Shown: positions 11,771 to 13,133 of the stretch, piece by piece | Position numbering within the stretch: position 1 is the stretch's first letter | How the letters are laid out: each line of letters begins with the position of its first letter | Source: Prevotellaceae bacterium UBA4332 | Lineage (GTDB): Bacteria; Bacteroidota; Bacteroidia; Bacteroidales; Bacteroidaceae | Length of the DNA stretch: 13,133 nt | NCBI GenBank assembly: GCA_002394365.1 | Contig: DGTQ01000026.1 | Span: 1 to 13,133 of the forward strand | Direction of reading: 5' to 3' | Made by a program: the position numbers and the translations under genes | Notes under the pieces: model-generated | What the model saw: the letters and a program-made list of their open reading frames with translations, nothing else | Told to the model about the DNA's origin: nothing | The model's database searches: none

Positions 11771-13133
11771 ATGGCTAAAGAAAAAAAGTTTATCACCTGT
11801 GATGGTAACGAGGCTGCGGCTCACGTGAGCTATATGTTCTCTGAGGTAGCTGCTATCTACCCTATCACTCCATCCTCTCCTATGGCGGAGCACACTGATG
11901 ACTGGGCAGCACGTGGTCGCAAGAACATGTGGGGTCAGACAGTTCTTGTACAGGAAATGCAGTCAGAGGGCGGTGCTGCCGGTGCAGTACACGGTTCTCT
12001 GCAGGCAGGTGCGCTTACCACCACATTCACTGCTTCTCAGGGTCTTCTCCTGATGATTCCTAACATGTATAAGATTGCAGGTGAGCTTCTCCCTTGTGTG
12101 TTCGATGTATCAGCTCGTACACTGGCTTCTCACTCTCTCTGTATCTTCGGTGACCACCAGGACGTCATGGCTTGCCGTCAGACTGGCTTCGCTATGTTCT
12201 GCTCAGGTTCAGTTCAGGAGGTTATGGACCTCACAGCTGTTCCTCACCTTGCTACTCTCGAGACCAAGGTGCCATTCATCAACTTCTTTGATGGTTTCCG
12301 TACCTCTCACGAGTATCACAAGATTGAGGTAATGGACATGGAGGACATCAAGGCTATCACTCCACAGGAGTTTGTTAAGGAGTTCCGCGACCGCGCACTT
12401 ACTCCAGAGCGCCCTGTAACACGTGGTACAGCCGAGAACCCAGAGACATTCTTCACACACCGTGAGGCTTGTAACGCATACTATGACGCAATACCTGACG
12501 TAGTAGAGAAGTACCTCGGCGAGATTTCAAAGATTACTGGCCGTGAGTATCACAACTTCAACTACTATGGTGCCAAGGACGCTGAGGACGTAATCATCCT
12601 CATGGGTTCAGCTACCGAGGCTGCCCGCGAGGCTATCGACTACCTCGTTTCCGAGGGTAAGAAGGTAGGTATGATTGCCGTTCACCTCTATCGCCCATTC
12701 TCTATCGAGTACCTCATGAAGGCTGTTCCTGCTACATGCAAGAAGATTGCCGTTCTCGACCGTACCAAGGAGCCAGGCGCTGAGGGTGAGCCTCTCTACC
12801 TCGACGTTAAGTCTGCATTCTACGAGTGCGAGAATCGTCCTCTCATCGTGGGTGGCCGTTACGGTCTGGGTTCTTCAGACGTTACACCAGCCATGATTAT
12901 CTCAGTATTCAACAACCTCGCTCTCCCACAGCCAAAGAACCACTTCACTGTTGGTATCGTTGACGACGTTACAAACCTCTCTCTCGAGAAGGTCGAGGAG
13001 ATAGCTCTCGGTGGCAAGTCAACTCAGGAGTGTAAGTTCTTCGGTCTGGGTGCTGATGGTACCGTGGGTGCTAACAAGAACTCAGTAAAGATTATCGGTG
13101 AGAACACTGACAAGTACTGCCAGGCATACTTCT
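11771..13133 (+). CDS. nifJ: Pyruvate:ferredoxin (flavodoxin) oxidoreductase, 5' part
   Basis: The open frame runs off the window after 454 codons; the full enzyme is about 1,180 residues. PFOR converts pyruvate and CoA to acetyl-CoA, CO2 and reduced ferredoxin, using thiamine diphosphate and [4Fe-4S] clusters in the cytoplasm. Domain I shows YPITPSSPMAE (30-40) and VQEMQSEGGAAGA (60-72). Thr33, Glu66 and Arg116 (in DVSARTLASHS) match Thr31, Glu64 and Arg114 of the Desulfovibrio africanus enzyme at a constant offset of two. Domain II begins near residue 250 and contains VIILMGSATEAAREAIDYL. FFGLGADGTVGANKNSVKIIG, near the end of the window, opens domain III. The iron-sulfur and C-terminal TPP domains lie beyond the edge. 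The strongly biased codon choice (CTC, CGT, GAG) suggests high expression. Confidence 0.95.
   Translation, partial: MAKEKKFITCDGNEAAAHVSYMFSEVAAIYPITPSSPMAEHTDDWAARGRKNMWGQTVLVQEMQSEGGAAGAVHGSLQAGALTTTFTASQGLLLMIPNMYKIAGELLPCVFDVSARTLASHSLCIFGDHQDVMACRQTGFAMFCSGSVQEVMDLTAVPHLATLETKVPFINFFDGFRTSHEYHKIEVMDMEDIKAITPQEFVKEFRDRALTPERPVTRGTAENPETFFTHREACNAYYDAIPDVVEKYLGEISKITGREYHNFNYYGAKDAEDVIILMGSATEAAREAIDYLVSEGKKVGMIAVHLYRPFSIEYLMKAVPATCKKIAVLDRTKEPGAEGEPLYLDVKSAFYECENRPLIVGGRYGLGSSDVTPAMIISVFNNLALPQPKNHFTVGIVDDVTNLSLEKVEEIALGGKSTQECKFFGLGADGTVGANKNSVKIIGENTDKYCQAYF

Overview
The window looks like chromosome of a Bacteroidales bacterium, most likely Prevotellaceae. Four things suggest this. The ATP synthase genes run atpD-atpC-(small membrane protein)-atpB-E-F-H-A-G, with an epsilon subunit that has only its N-terminal domain. 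Three promoter-like sites match the Bacteroidetes -33 TTTG / -7 TAnnTTTG pattern. Most genes start after A/T-rich leaders without a Shine-Dalgarno sequence. An AAA/DUF4143-type ATPase ends in the family-like tail IPLWLLGFLY. The genus is inference.

Left block (1-2595, minus strand): an apparent operon of an FAD-dependent phytoene-desaturase/retinol-saturase-like oxidoreductase, a LolA-like secreted lipoprotein carrier and a hotdog-fold acyl-CoA thioesterase. This trio resembles the tailoring and export end of aryl-polyene or flexirubin-type clusters; the core ketosynthase genes would lie beyond the left edge. A divergent intergenic region of about 360 bp (2596-2958) holds a promoter for each side and two adjacent perfect stem-loops with no assigned role.

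Central block (2959-10242, plus strand): a complete F1Fo ATP synthase operon encoding beta, epsilon, a three-helix AtpI/AtpR-like protein, a, c, b, delta, alpha and gamma. F1 (beta, alpha, gamma, delta, epsilon) couples ATP turnover to ion flow through Fo (a, b, c). Beta and gamma carry insertions, the a subunit has a signal peptide and a long exported N-terminus, and the c subunit keeps the carboxylate but lacks the usual sodium ligands. A degenerate 8-bp repeat lies between atpB and atpE, and an 8-codon mini-ORF overlapping a small GC hairpin lies between atpH and atpA.

Right block (10243-13133, plus strand): an AAA ATPase gene with its own promoter and altered active-site residues, a 14/15-bp tandem repeat array directly after its stop, and the 5' part of pyruvate:ferredoxin oxidoreductase (nifJ), which runs off the window. 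PFOR and ATP synthase both fit anaerobic energy metabolism. No RNA genes, insertion sequences, CRISPR arrays or wholly new systems were recognised; the least explained elements are the intergenic repeats and hairpins.
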